Positions 1-12,671 are shown, counted from the first letter of the stretch. The stretch: DNA of 64,000 nucleotides from Marasmius tenuissimus (GCA_029532415.1 JAQOTA010000052.1:3658001-3722000); one strand, 5' to 3'. The notes: a model not told the origin generated them from the sequence alone. Made by a program: numbers and translations.

Positions 1-1
1 C

Positions 2-585
2 TCTATGGACTTCATCGAGGAACTTCCGAACTCTAACGGTTTCAATTCCATCCTAGTTATCATCGACCGCGCTTCGAAACAAGCAATCTTCATTCCCACA
101 GACATCCATATCACTTCCGAACAACTCGCTCGACTCTTCGTTATCCATGTGTTCTCTAAGCATGGAGTTCCTCAGCACGTCACCTCCGACCGTGGTTCCG
201 AATTCGTTTCCCACTTCATGTGTTCCCTCGGGAAAGCCCTTGACATGAATCTTCATTACACTTCCAGTTATCATCCTTCCGCCGACGGACAGACTGAATG
301 GGCGAATCAGACGCTTGAGCAGTATATCCGAGTCTACTGTTCTTACCAGCAGGACAACTGGGATGAACTCCTGCCTCTTGCCGAGTTCGCTTACAACAAT
401 GCTCCGAATGCTTCCACCGGAATCTCACCATTCTTTGCCAACAAGGGTTATCATCCGAACATCACCATCCACCCGGAACGAGACATGGCTTCCGCCCGTG
501 CACGAGAGTTTGTGGTTGATCTAGATGAGCTTCATTCCATGCTCCGAGAAGAACTTACTCACGCCGGTGCACCGGACCTTCTTTG
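2..585 (+). pseudogene. Ty3/gypsy integrase fragment
   Basis: This is the catalytic core of a retroviral-type integrase that joins retrotransposon DNA to host DNA. The frame is already open at the window edge, so the 5' part lies outside. Seen: MDFIEELPNS at the start (first catalytic Asp), the VTSDRGSEF block (second Asp), and HPSADGQTEWANQ with the catalytic Glu, followed by WDELLPLAEFAYNNA. The family motif is normally TERxN; here the Arg is Trp (TGG), and HFMCSLG has Cys where related elements have Arg. Both fit C-to-T changes at CpG sites. Family similarity ends near 585, and the frame runs into unrelated sequence until 751. The protein is therefore a truncated relic, not related in detail to the full chromovirus at 47405-55811. 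Confidence 0.85.
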
Positions 586-2086
586 GGCAGCCAACTCAGC
601 AAGACCAACAGTATACCCAGTAGTATATGTGGGATTCTCCAGTCACCGGCGGAAGGGGAAAGATGATGAAAGGAGGAAAGGGATGAGGGCGTGGGAGGTT
701 ATGGAATATGTAAGATCAAAGTTTCAGGATAGGGGAAAGGATGTAGTATGAAAGATCAAAGGTTTGGGGTGGGAGAACATGCGACAGTCAAGAGGAATAG
801 GGAAGTCTTCAGCTAATGTCAGCAATCACCAGTTCTGACCTGGTGACGCATTGCACTAAGCTTTCAGACAACGAAGAATGAGGCAAAGAATAGAGAACTT
901 AATACTGGTGAGGAATAAACCAGCTCAAGACTGGGGAATGCATGCAGAGTATCTACTTCTTAAATACTACTTGGAGGACTGTGGTGTGTGTCTACGGTGA
1001 GGTATGACATCAAGGTATGACATTGTGAAACAGTATCTGAAACAGGTCCGACATGTGTCTACAGCATGTGGGTCCCTTCATGTATCTACCATGTGTCCAT
1101 ATGATAAGATATGAGTCATGTGAGGGATATAGATAAGATGGAAAAGGATAAGATAAGGAGAAAAGATAAGATAGGAGGGAAATTCATGACACTATCCTAT
1201 TGGAATGTCACAGCATTCCAAATCTTTGAGCAAGCATCTTTCTACTATTTTGGAGTCTTCTTCCACTGTTTGTGAGGCACTATCAGCAGCTTTACAGTGG
1301 CTATAAGTGCCGACTTGACTGTGAGAAGCTTCGTGAGTACCTTGTCGTAGAACTTTCTGTCTAGATTGATCTTGTAGTCAGAAACTCAAACTAAGGAATC
1401 AAAGATGCGCTCATAGGGGAAGGCATGGCCAGGTATGTGGCCAGCCACCCCATCTCTTTGCTATAGTTCACCAAAAACAATTGATATTGCATTGTTGTAC
1501 ATATTGGAGTGTTGCAATGGGCCTCTTTTCTATGTCAAGCTGGAAAGTGAAACAGTGAAGTCTAATGCAAAAGAATATGGCTTTAGCCCAAACGCAGCAG
1601 ATCCTCTGACTGGTTCAAATCTATGGACACGTTCTACAGCACAATGTGGACACCTGAGATTGCTGATCAAAGGTATTTTGCCGGGTTGAACCTGACCAGG
1701 AGCAACTCAGATATTTTGGGGTATGTGGACAGTCGCAACCAATGTAGGGCTTTAACCAAAGACCCAAAACAATGAAAGAGAGGTTAGAGACAAGACTTTG
1801 GGTGTGAAACACACCAGATAGAAAGCTTGAAGCTGTGAACTTGAGATTTACAATAGACGGAAACTAACGTACATGCTTCATAGTTAACTAGCTTATATAC
1901 CGGTGAGGATTGCAGTCATGATCCGAACTGGAGTTGTACTGTTTCATATGGTTCATAAATAACATACGTAGTTCAAGAGAAATAGTGAAATACAAGAGAA
2001 ATGATTGGAGGATTGAACACAGACAATGTGGTTTAGGAGTGCAGCATGGCCGGGATGAACACGGATGGAACAAAGGCGGAAATACT
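586..2086. other. Decayed repeat-like DNA, no gene seen
   Basis: About 1.5 kb without a supportable reading frame. It is rich in purine runs and GATAAG-type words (around 1100-1180), a texture also seen at 4850-4980. It probably is old transposon sequence downstream of the integrase fragment, but I could not place a boundary or a family. Confidence 0.4.
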
Positions 2087-2580
2087 GTCATGAAGACGCC
2101 ACTTTTCCCTCCGCCATTTGCTCACATGATTATCACATGTTCTTTTCTCACGGTCACTTCCTATACATCCTTATTTCTCACAATTCCCTTTCTTAACCCA
2201 CCATCGCGCAGCTTTAACCCACATCGCGCAGCCATCCCATTATCCCACATTGACTCATTCCTTATTCATCCTTGACTCATACTTACTCATACACGACTCA
2301 TAGGTAGCCACTCCGACTCCAGCTCTGACTGTAGGATAAGTATATAAGCTAGCTAGTCTTCACCTGGTCCCTCATCTTGACCTCTTGTCGTTGGGACCAG
2401 GTGAGTAGTACAGTTTCCTTTTCTTTCCTTCTCTACAATAGATCTAACTTGTCGTTGGGACCAGTTCTGCCTTATCTCTGCCTGAGTCAAGCCTGCTGCT
2501 CCTCTCCTAGCTTGCTACCACCACTCTCTGCCTCTGCTGTCTCCGATAGACGCTCAGCACTTCATGACAAATACTGCTCA
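2087..2580 (+). repeat. Possible solo LTR remnant
   Basis: The stretch starts with TG, has a GACTCAT-rich middle part (2250-2305), a TATA-like GTATATAAGC at 2338-2347, then two copies of GTCGTTGGGACCAG near 2388 and 2451. The order (repeat-rich U3, TATA box, pyrimidine-rich tail) resembles a fungal LTR promoter. No partner copy is in the window and no flanking duplication was found, so this is a weak call. Confidence 0.25.
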
Positions 2581-2914
2581 AAGGGGTATGGCGGAGTGCT
2601 ATGGTTATGAATATGGAGATGCTGGATAGTTGTGACAAGCTGGGACAAGGTCTAGGGATGAAGGGAACATGGAGGAAGTGCTTTGATCAACGGATTGGGC
2701 CATTAGATGCTGGGTATGGGTGGCAGTGCCTTGGGCTATCGATGCTCTGGACGCAGATATCCTGGGTAAGGCTTATGTGTGGGGTTATTATATGTTGTGA
2801 GGGGGTTGTAGCTTGTTGATAGAGTGCTTGTTAAGTGAAAAATGAATGGACCCTTACAAGTGCCCCCATAATGATATCAACGGGTGAAGAACTGATATGG
2901 TAGGGCACGGCTAG

Positions 2915-3442
2915 TGTCCTCTCAAGTCACTTCTTCAAGTGAGGGTGAGGTTCGAAGGTCAAGAGTCAAGGGTCAAGTGTCAAAGGTCAAAGGTCAAGTG
3001 TCAAGGGTTGAAGGTCAAGTGTCAAAGGTCAAGTGTCAAGGTGGGCTTTCACTGGTATATTAACCAAGTTGTTAAGCTAAGGAAAGGTTGTATGTACATT
3101 GGGTTTATATACTGGAATCTGTCTAGGTCTGAAGCCGCTCTGAGTTGCGCTGAGTTGCAGGTGTGTGAGTTGTTTGTAGTTGGACTGAGTCTTCGTGGGA
3201 GTGGCTGTGAATATTGTGTGAGTCATTGTGGCTATTTGTATATTATGACTCTGGGTGGCATGTGGAGATGTCTGCTGGGCATGGTCTGGAGCTGTGGTCT
3301 GGATGCATAGCTCCACTTACTCTGCAGAGTTGTCTATAGAGATATTTGAATGAGTGGGAAAGGTGGTAAGGGAGAGGTGAGTTGGGCAGGAAAGGGCATC
3401 TGTATGAGTGCTTGTTGGTGGGAGTAGGGGTAAATCATAACA
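2915..3442 (+). repeat. Left LTR-like repeat of a decayed element
   Basis: This 528-bp block matches 5053-5485 along its whole length with many substitutions and indels. It starts TGTCCTCTCAAGTCAC and ends AATCATAACA, so it has TG...CA ends like an LTR. Shared landmarks include the GGTTAAGCTAAGG box, a GTATGTACATTG box, a CTGAGT-rich middle and TAGCTCCACTT. The extra length over the right copy is largely a GGTCAAG micro-repeat. No matching target duplication is visible, so the element is old or rearranged. Confidence 0.6.
2957..3042 (+). repeat. GGTCAAGTGTCAA micro-tandem repeat
   Basis: Imperfect units built on GGTCAAG/TGTCAAA repeat about ten times. The corresponding place in the right LTR-like copy near 5090 has only one or two units, so the array expanded, or shrank, after the two copies separated. 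Confidence 0.75.
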
Positions 3443-5052
3443 AGAACAATGATCTGAGCTGGCTGATGAAGAAGATTAGTTTGATCCACACAAGGATCAG
3501 AGACCTAAGCAGTTGGAGGTCAGATTTAGAGTATGAAAGAATGAGGTACTGAGGTGTGTGGCATACTCAAGGTAGATCAGTACACGTAATATAGAATTGA
3601 CATGTACCTTAAACGTGACGAGACACATCTGGACTTCTTAAAATAACTTGAATTAACTTGTTTCAACTTGGGACAACTTGAGGGAAAGCTTAGAGTAAGA
3701 GAGTCGAGAGTGCAACAGGGAACGTGGTGGTGCAGAATAGAGAGGATGATCCTTGACAGAGCTGCCAAAGCATGCTATATAAATGGACAGGTGAGAATAC
3801 AGACTGACTAAATCGAGACCACTGAGCAGTTTTTGTAAATTGTCCCCACTGACTAGAGATATGCCGACAGGGAACAAAAGATCAAGAAAGGTAGCTCGGT
3901 GTTCAAAAGGGAGAGAAAGATGGAAGAGTAATTGTACAGAGGCCATCCCAAGTGGGAAATGTTTTGACTTCCCCGAGAATCAACCTCTTCAAACCATTTC
4001 TGGCCTCGCAAGGGTGCTATTTTGAAGTTGACCAGACTTCATATGCAGACAGGGTGGATGAGATCCCGCAAGCGAGACTCAACTGCACAGAGGGTAGGCA
4101 TCAGTATCAGAGAAGAGACTCAGCTTTGTTGTAGGTAGGAAAGAAGGGTTGGAATCATATGTTTTGATGTAACTGTCAGAAACATAACTAAAAGGGGAAA
4201 GTAAGAACAATTAGTGGAATAACGGGGTAAACCAAACTGAGAACGAATCAATGAGGTGGTACTGGGTTTGCACAACACACTCTTTTGGGTAGTTGTTGAT
4301 GGCCCAAATAACTCAATGGGAGGCAACCCACTTGTAGTTGAGGAAATGGGGGTCTTCTCTCAAGTGTTTGTAGACTCATAGTTAATGAGGCAAACTGGTT
4401 TGTCTTGTTGAGGATAGACATGGGTAATGGGTTGAAAGTTGCAAAAGTATCACAAATTCACTACTCACCTGTTCAGATGTGATTTTGATGATAATGGAAT
4501 AACTGATGTGAATGCAGAGAGCAGAGGAGATGTTGTCAAAGGACAGAAGATGTTCTTTAGTCTGAGGTTTATGCCTCAGATGATCCAGCTTATATACATG
4601 GATTCTACACGACCCCAGACACTATCTAAGACCTATGATACCTAAGCTGACTGATGCACTCGTCAGGATGAGTCTACTATGAGTTGTGATGGTGCAACCA
4701 AGGTGTAAGTATGAGTTGAGTGAGTCATAAGAGTCAACTTGAGTGTTCGAGCTGTCCACACAGCACATGACTCGCTGTAGTCATGGTATAGTAGTTCTAG
4801 ACCTATGCATATCCCCTTTAGTTACAGATTTATCTAGATGAGTCCAGACCAAATCTATAGATCAAGAGACCAGATATCTACTGATAAGATGTTGGATTGG
4901 ATTGAATAATAATCATATGGCACAGATAAGATATAGGGAGATTAGATGTAGAGAGAGAAAATCTGTGACAAAAAGAATTTGAAGTCCAGTGTAGGCAAGG
5001 TTTAGTAGTGTATGAGAGAGCTTGACCAAGTTATGAAATTAGCATGAATAAC
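3443..5052. other. Interior of a decayed LTR-type element
   Basis: This is the 1.6 kb between the two LTR-like repeats. It holds only frames below 100 codons and nothing resembling gag, protease, reverse transcriptase or integrase. It is either a non-autonomous LTR element (LARD/TRIM-like) or one decayed beyond recognition. The right end abuts the cut 3' end of gene G1. Confidence 0.4.
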
Positions 5053-5485
5053 TGCCTCTCAGGTCACTTGTCAAGTAAGGTTGAAAGGTTGATGGTCAAA
5101 GATAGGCTTTTACTGGAGTATTTACCAAGTGGTTAAGCTAAGGAAACAGTTGTATGTACATTGTGTTTACATACTAGAATTTGCCTAGGCTCAGAATCAT
5201 TCTGAGTCACATTAAGTTGTGGGCATGTGAGTCACTCATAGTTGTATTGAGTCATTTGTAGGTGTGGCTGCAACTGTCCATGTCGTGTATCTTGGAAATG
5301 GCATGTGGAGGTGTTGCTGAGTGTGGTCTAGAGCTGTGGTCTAGATGTGTAGCTCCACTTTGTTTCATGGAGTCGACAACAGACATGTTGAATGAGTGGG
5401 AAAATGTGAAGGAAAATAAACAGTTGGTTGTGGGAAAGGTGTCTGCATGGGCGCTTGCTGGTGAGTGTAGGGGTGAATCATAACA
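5053..5485 (+). repeat. Right LTR-like repeat of a decayed element
   Basis: This is the partner of 2915-3442. It starts TGCCTCTCAGGTCAC and ends AATCATAACA. The alignment is collinear but diverged, far more than the copia or chromovirus LTRs in this window, so the insertion is old. It sits immediately downstream of the truncated end of minus-strand gene G1. Confidence 0.6.
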
Positions 5486-8122
5486 CAGTTCTCCTCTTTT
5501 TACTACTCCGCTTTGTTCCAAATAGCCATCCCCCCAGAGGTATTGTACCACGTTCCACCTCTAACCGGATCTCACCAGAGTAGATCATCTCTGGAGGAGG
5601 TATAGTTTTGTGTGTAACATCAGGCTCACGAGCATGAAACAACACCGGAACAAACACATCAGGGCAATGTGTTGACCTTGAACTTGTCTGAACAAGTTCT
5701 GACTCTACAGTGGACATTCTTTCAATGTAGATAGCATCTGTAAACCTGTGATAAATGGGAGCAGGAACAAGAGTTGCTCAGAAACTGCTAGTGCATACCT
5801 CCTTCAGCAACAAATTTGAAATTTAAGCAAGAGAAGGATTCGGTCCACAGATACGCCTGAGAAGCCCGTACTCCTCAAGTGGTCCATCTTCCAACTGATG
5901 GGAACAGAAGTAAGTGCACATCTGTAAGTAGTGATAGTAGTACTTACATCCTTCAGAACACTGATCCAATCCTCATCATGGGAAAATGCAGCACATCCCA
6001 ACTCTAATAATGATGGTTGTGCCTTTCCAATAATCTGAAATGCAAGCTCATTGATAAGCTGGCAAGGATGAGAGCTCTGAAGAAGAGTATGTAGCATTGA
6101 GCATTTACTGATCAATGGAAAGCTGCATACCAGTGTATTGAAGGTAGCCGGAAGGCTGACTATATTTGATATGTTAATATGACGTTGGTCTGTCAGCTGG
6201 ACTTCAGAAGCAATGTGATTGTGCGATGACTCAAAACAATCACCACAACCCGGTGAAGGCTGCATAGGAGCCTCTTGGGGTGACTGCAATGTGGATCCTT
6301 TCCGGAATGGGTTCATATTCTGTGAAGGATCTCTTGAGTATTGAGAAAATTGATTGAATGGATTTCGGGTTTCTCGGCCATGGCGTGAAGAATCCTCATT
6401 GCCATCAACATCTCTATCATGATCAGGAGGGGGTGGTGGCGGAAGTGACGGGGGTGGTCTCATATGAGAAATGCCATTGTTTCTAGCAATCCAGAATGCA
6501 CGAACAAAGACGGTCTCCTTGAGAGCAGCATCCTCCCCAAGTAGTGTCGGTGCTGATTGCGTTGAGCAACGTGGAGAAGGGATGCCCCAAGAGCAATTGC
6601 TGTGGGTCCCATCCAGAGTTAGCATGAGGGAGTTTGGGATATATCTCGACTCTCTTTGGGGGGCGGGCTCCCATACAGCCATGGCCCATGTGGAGCATTG
6701 TTCAACACCTGTAAGAAGACACAATGTTTGCCTGTCATCAAGAACTCCCTCTTCATCTGCGTAGTCGTACCACTGCCGCCAGTGACGTACAATACGTCTC
6801 TGGAACTCGCCTGTCCTCTCCAGTTTTCTCAAAACGCCACCCCGCGGAAGAATCAGGAGAGCGTCCTCTTCTTCAGATAAATTGAAGGTAAACACTCTGA
6901 TCCTAAGGATAGCATGAGTCGTGTATAGGGGTCAAATCCGATCAAGAGAATTTCTGCTGGTCGACTTACCTTGCATCTTCCTCGTCAATTCTCACATCGT
7001 GCGAAATAGACCCCGGGGGCTTCGTGAATAGTTTGTGGTTTTGATGATAGCCAGTGTCTACAGTAATCCCTCCTCGAATATCACAATGCGGAACAACGCC
7101 AGCTGGAACTCGATCACCATCTGTGATATGGCCAAGGGGCTCTGTGATATTGAAGAGGGTGAGGAAGGGATCAACATCGCTACAGACTCCCACATCGCCA
7201 ATCTGGATGATGTGCTCCTCTCCAGTGTCGGTACATCGGGGCGAAGGTTTCCAGAGGGGGTATCCGGGGCTGGTCTCCGATAATAGTGACGCATAACGCT
7301 GGCCACGGATGCCATTACCAGAGCTCATCTCGGTGTGCCTTGTGGATGCTTCACCCTGAGAAGAGGGTGATTGGGGGGTAGCAATGATGGGGCTTGGACC
7401 CCCCCGTGAGCCCGAAGCGACGAGCATTGGTGTATCAATTGGGTTCATGTGCAACGATGGAGATCTTCCGAGTGAGAATTGAGGCGGCCTGACGTTTTTG
7501 ATGCAAATTTGAGTACGTACCTGCCATTCGGTAGTTGCGCATAGTGTACTCTTATGTTCTAGAATCAGTACCTAAGTAAATCGACGAGACGAGGGACCAT
7601 CTCACGACTCACGCAATCTTGGTAGACTATAAGAAAATGCAAAGGGTCACATTCATCGCCCGCGGCTAAATTTAGAGGTGCCGAAAACGCACCCGATGAT
7701 TTCGTATATGTCTCGTTGGCATCTCCTAAATTCTCTGTTACACTCGTGGATGAATGTCGTGCAGGATAATGCCCATGCACTACAGATTGAGCAAAAGGAG
7801 GATAAACATTCTCGACCTGCTGATGAGACCGAGCATCGGGATCTGAAAAAGACTGCTGAGGTGGTATATAAGTGACGGTTGAACAGATAATGTTGGTGGA
7901 AAAGAAAGGCTGGAATTGGCTTCCGTGAATTCTTGAGGGCGAGAGTGTTCTGCCGATTGCCCTGTAGGTCTTTGTGAAGGTGGTGAGTTGTCCATCGATA
8001 CCCAAGCCAACGCAGGAAGAGAAGCCAGAAGTTTCTGAATGTAGACGGGAAAATTCTTGCGGGTATTTATGATCGATGTTCAGATGACGGGGATAGTTGA
8101 TCACGATGGATGGGCAGAGCAA
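5486..8122 (-). pseudogene. G1: GYPLW/IGDVG-family protein, 3' end lost
   Basis: This gene belongs to a large Agaricomycete family of unknown function. Reading leftwards: a Pro/Ser/Gln-rich N-terminus (around 8010-7640), the GYPLWKPSPRC / IGDVGVCSD / FLTLFNIT block (7300-7100), then after an intron (6964 to about 6906, GTAAGT donor) RGGVLRKLER, LCLLTGVEQC, WAMAVWEP and ETVFVRAFWIARN (6860-6480), a Pro-rich linker, and HPCQLINELAFQIIG with AAFSHDEDWISVL (6080-5950). The next exon (5905-5810) has a stop where paralogue G2 is open, consistent with a frameshift. A final exon starting MSTVESELVQTS (5717) runs into the LTR-like repeat at 5485. N-terminal exon limits are uncertain. G2 at 14811-17783 is a clear paralogue. 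I infer G1 is non-functional or truncated. Confidence 0.6.
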
Positions 8123-11100
8123 GTGAGAGTTTATAGACTGTTATAGTATCTATCACCCACCTGATTCGAGGCGATTTCCTACCTGCCATATGAAGATCTC
8201 TGATTAGTGGATCACATGGAACGATTGTCTCCTTTCAATAATATAGAGAATGGCTTGCCGGGCTATTTTTTTTTTCTCCGTCTCCTTCTCTGGTAGCTCG
8301 ATATCGACCTTGGTTCCACCTCAGACCCCGACTTCATTGTGTCTGAAGCCTCTTTCAGCGAGGCGTTATATAGTGTACCAGGAAAGTTTCACGTCGAGGG
8401 TTTTGATACACCCAATACATCAGATCTTTCCCATTTGCGTGCTCGCTGACCTTCTATGAGCTGTGTGTATCCCCAACCACGCACCTTGTATTAGTAACCT
8501 TTTTTGGTAATGGCGCATGCAGTACGCATCCATTCACGGTAGCTATTCCAGATTCCCGGCACGTGGTTGATCACGTCGCGTGCGTTGAGACTCCTTTTAA
8601 GTTCTCCTCAGGTAGTACTTGATGGCCAGAGGACTCAACCTAGGTATGGTAGTGGGTAGGTATAATCAATACTGCCTTACGCCCTTCTTACCGCGGTAGG
8701 TTCTAGCTCTGAAGAACGTGGTCTTCCATATCTATTGAGCAGTGGTCAGATCATAGTGTATCACAATGACCTCTTGATCTCGCCTTTTGTGCTATCGACG
8801 ATGTAACAGTTGGGCATTCCTCTAGTAGGTCCAGCGGACATTGAAAAACTTAGGCCTCAGGTGCGAGGTTCAGGTACTGTATTTAAAGTCCTGTATGGAC
8901 CTCCCTATTGACTATCCGAGTAAACTATGAGCATATGGTCATCAGGACTCTCAACTTCAAGACGCGAGATAGCGTGTCTCACTCACCGAAAAGGGTACCG
9001 CTCCCGAAGATGTCGAACACAAGGGAGTAGAGTATTAAGTTTAATACGGAGATGTTCGGTGCACGACAGTACGACTGCTCATAGCTTTCATACATTGCTC
9101 AAAGGCCCGAAACTCTTCCATCACCACTACATCTCCTTAGGATGGCACTTTAACGAATAAAAATGAGCCTGTCCTGGAATGGAGTGTCATTGAGTTATGC
9201 GGCTGCATGAAAACATGCTTGCAAAAACTTACCAAAGGCATGACGCCGAGAAGGCTCGACACACACAATCAATCGCTTCGTGATTCTGGAGGCCCTGTTT
9301 CGCTTCCCCGGGAGCTTCACTCTAATTTCGAGTTTTTCATAACACACGGCGCGCGACAACTGACATTCGACCCTGTGAATTGCGCTTTGAGCTCATGGGA
9401 GGTCTCCATTAGATAGGAAACAACAAGTTCAGTTTTGACGGTCGCAAATCTGACGGTGGCGAGTAGGCTGTTGAGTGCATTTCGCGCTATTGTGGATAAA
9501 GGATAGCTTCATTAGTGATGGAGTGATGGAGTGATGGTACGCAAGCCTTCGGGTTAATCAATATCTCCTTCAAGAGCTCGCCTCAAAGTGTTGCTCTCGC
9601 TTTGCCGTCCCCTGAAAATACGACAAGCCTAAGCAGACTCGGAGGGAAACATAGTCCTAGCCCTGTCGTCCAAAATTTGCATGGTGATAGCGGGTCGGAG
9701 CAGGGAAAAAAGTACGTGGCCTTAGACTCCACCCCGGGCAAGCAAAGTCCAATCCCTCCAGGAGACATGGTTTCCTGCAACGAAATTCCTAGGGACTGCA
9801 ATAGAACACCAAAGGGGAATGGAGTTTCTACGGTCTAAGAACAAAGAGAAACCCAGCGAAGACAGATTCGATCGCAACTTGTAATGGTCCTTACTCTTCA
9901 CGCAGACTCGTAAGTGTGATCTCTTTCTATTCTGGAAAATAGGCAAAGACGGCACTATGCACGAGTATGTGGTGGTAAAAAGTAAAGATAAGAAAAGGGG
10001 TAAAAAGGAGTGAAACACCTTAAATACCGATACGGAGAGAAAATCAAATTACCCCCGTTACACAACTCGACCGGCTGAGTAACAACTAACTTGTGAACGG
10101 GACGGGTGATACTGGTAATTTGTCTTCTCAGGCTTGAACAAAAGCATATCATTGAAGTGGTTGAATTGATAGACCTGAAGCTCCGAAATATGCAGAGGCC
10201 GAGGGGCTGAACCATCATCGGTTGATTGAACGAGCGCTGAGTCGATTGGTGCCAGCTCTATGCGTCAAGATGACGAGTACACGATGCAAAGGACAGCTGG
10301 ATAAGAGTGATATGTATCAAGCAGAAGGGCGAAGTAGCCAATCCAGGTTTAGCCATTCATTCAATTCACAATTTGAAATCGAAAAAGGTACAGCAAGAGA
10401 ACCTGCTTATGAATTGTCGCAATAAAAGGCGAGTACAGAGGCATCGAGAGACGAGCGGGTCGTTAAAGTCCCAGGCGTATGTACCCTCGAGTTAGAATAC
10501 ACGATGGGTTGCGATACATTGAACTTGGATAGACAACCTCCAGGGATCGCGCCTGCTCGGAACAGAGTGACGAAGGTGACTAGACGTGAAGGGGCAATTG
10601 GGTCCCCACGTCGCGCGATGACAAATATCTACCCAGAGCCAGTCGGCTGATCAAATGACGTCGCTATGAGCAAGAACATTAATAAAAAGGTGTTATAGCA
10701 CTCGGAGCTTCAGTAGCTCGGGCCAAAGGGTACTTGGTGAGCTTGAATTTCGTAAGCCCGCAGGGAATCGGGATATATCCATGTCGTCGAGCGTGGTATG
10801 GATAGTGGGTGAATTTTGGCCCTGGTTGATGAAGCTGGAGGGTATGACTAGCTTGAAAAAGGAGAGGAACAGACGGAACAACTGGAAAGGTTGAGTGAGC
10901 TAGGCTTAATGACCATCAAGGTCAATTGGGCCTCACCGGCACCTATATTGTTTGTAAAATTGTGCTTGACAACTTGAGGAAAAGCCTGATAATCAGAAAA
11001 GGCTTCAGGAAATGATCGAGTGGCAGACAATGGGTGGTGAGCTGTGAGACTCGAGCTTGGTTGTCGTGAGCGTCTAGCAGAGAAAACCCTCAGCATAGCC

Positions 11101-11744
11101 CCCTTGGTTGGGTTTGAACGTTATCTGGCATGACGTCATCGTCCGAACGTGCGGAAAGCAAAACACATCTTCGTGGCTCTAGCTTCCAACAATGGTTCGC
11201 TGATAGCAACAACAACGAGCTACGTACGTTTTCTCTCTCTCGTTCTCATCCCCTTCCTTCCATAATAACCTATCACTTGCAGGGCCGAAAAGGCTTTGGG
11301 ATTTCCGCATTGGATGATAGCGAGATAAATAAGGCACCGAGTTAACCTACGTCGGACTCAAACACGGGGATGCTCTTGAAGCTTGAATACTGGAGATAGG
11401 GACACCGGGCCTGAGGCAAGGTGGATTATCGTGCCGAGTGTGGGATTTCTCGAGATAGTACGTCTCATGCTGCTGTTTGTCTGGTTATTGCTACCGGCTG
11501 TATGTCTGTTCCCTTTCATCCGATCTTGGTATCGGGCTCGGCCTCAGTCTCGACTCTTTCTACGCTATACACCCAATTTTTTTTCTTAGCAACTGTGTCT
11601 TGGCAATTCTGAGATATGGGGGCGGTAAGAGCCTATGTTCTCAATGTCAGATTCCGAGCGAGACACTTTTATGTACAAGTATACCGACTTGAACATCTCG
11701 GAAATGCGTTGATCATACGCAAATCATACGTTCTTCATGCACCT
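8123..11744. other. No recognisable gene
   Basis: About 3.6 kb with only short frames on both strands. None shows a known domain, splice-compatible extension or a paralogue in this window. A short minus-strand frame at 10848-11096 and a plus-strand one at 8250-8459 were looked at and not supported. The right limit is a MITE. Confidence 0.4.
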
Positions 11745-12087
11745 ATTACAGCCCTTTGGGAAATAGATGGCACACCCCGCGAGTTTTCGATATATACAAG
11801 AATAAATGTTGGGAAAAGGATGGTGAGATCGGCGTCTTCGGGGGATGTTTCGGCCACTAATCGGGGGAGGTCGAGGCGGGCTTGAGGGTGGATTGGGATG
11901 AACTCAGAGTTGTTTGAGGAGAGTTTGAAGAGCTTCGAGGCGGTTCGGAAGATGATTTGATATGTGGACGCTAAATTTAGACTGGTGTCACCTCCTCCCA
12001 CTCCTTCAACCACACGATTCCCTTCCTGGATTTGACTATCATATATCTTGTCCTTCCCGGATGTGCCCTTTTCCCAAAAGGCTATAA
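11745..12087. mobile_element. MITE family 1, copy 1
   Basis: A 343-bp element with inverted ends: left ATTACAGCCCTTTGGGAAA then GATGGCACA, right GTGCCCTTTTCCCAAAAGGC then TATAA. It matches the copies at 12286-12671 and 56555-56879. It shares with the 56555 copy the inner blocks GTTTTCGATATAT/GTTGTCGATATAT, AATAAATGTTGGGAAAAGGA, a GGGGGAGGTC box and the Pro/Thr-rich right arm. TA next to a CAGCCC terminus suggests a Tc1/mariner-type TA target, but outer bases are diverged. It codes for nothing; the long minus-strand frame inside it is a by-product of the conserved sequence. Confidence 0.75.
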
Positions 12088-12285
12088 CACAGCAGACTTC
12101 ACATCACCAATTTTTCAGCGTCCCGGACTCTCCGAATCGAGGGATAGAATAGTGGAATTGATGGCTCTAATCCTTGGCGAGTCTCGTGTCTCAACAATCA
12201 ACAGCAACGAGATTAGGTTGCTGTTGAAGTGCGGGATTCGGACTTGATCATTGAGTGTGTTTCTATATTTCGTAATCTGTGTGCC

Positions 12286-12671
12286 ATTACAGCCCTTTGC
12301 GAAAAGGTTGGCACACATTTCACAGGTTGTAGATATAGAAAAATAAATTGGCAAACGTAGATGACGGCTCCGCCCCTTCGGTCAGCATCCGTTCGATGTT
12401 TTGGACATTTTACGGGAGGAGTTGAGGCGCGTTTTGAGGGGCAGTCGTAGGTAAATGTGGCTTCGAAGATGTTTGATGTGGCCTCGGAGATGTTTGATGT
12501 GGGTTCGGAGGTGTTTGGAGTGGATTCGGAGATGTTTGGGCTGGACTCGGAGGTGTTTGGAGCGGGTTTACTGCCGCTCGTATCTCTTTCCCTCGCTCAA
12601 CCCTTCCTCATTTATTTTTCTATATATCTCATCTTCCCAGCTTGTGCCATCCTTTCGCAAAGGGCTGTAAT
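12286..12671. mobile_element. MITE family 1, copy 2 with 21-bp repeats
   Basis: A 386-bp element with the best-preserved inverted ends of the family: left ATTACAGCCCTTTGCGAAAA and GGCACACA, right TGTGCCATCC with TTTCGCAAAGGGCTGTAAT. The left end reads TA-CAGCCC and the right GGGCTG-TA, as expected for a TA target duplication. Its centre holds five 21-bp repeats (12462-12567). It lies 198 bp from copy 1 in the same orientation. Confidence 0.8.
12462..12567 (+). repeat. Five 21-bp tandem repeats inside MITE copy 2
   Basis: The units follow the pattern TCGGAGRTGTTTGRNGTGG and have a period of 21 bp. In one frame they would read as seven-residue units such as SEMFDVG and SEVFGVD, but no start, intron or homologue supports a protein. 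The array is absent from the other two copies and explains most of the extra length of this one. Confidence 0.75.

Noticed and set aside
2939..3310. 123-codon frame
   Set aside because: It is made largely of the GGTCAAG micro-repeat and LTR-like sequence, and is broken in the other LTR-like copy.
5804..6895. Single 363-codon exon for G1
   Set aside because: Comparison with G2 shows introns inside this frame (near 6130-6080 and 5948-5900); the uninterrupted reading includes intron sequence.
11735..12013. 92-codon minus-strand frame, similar to one at 56533-56856
   Set aside because: Both lie inside MITE family 1 copies; the similarity follows from the repeat, and the third copy has no such frame.
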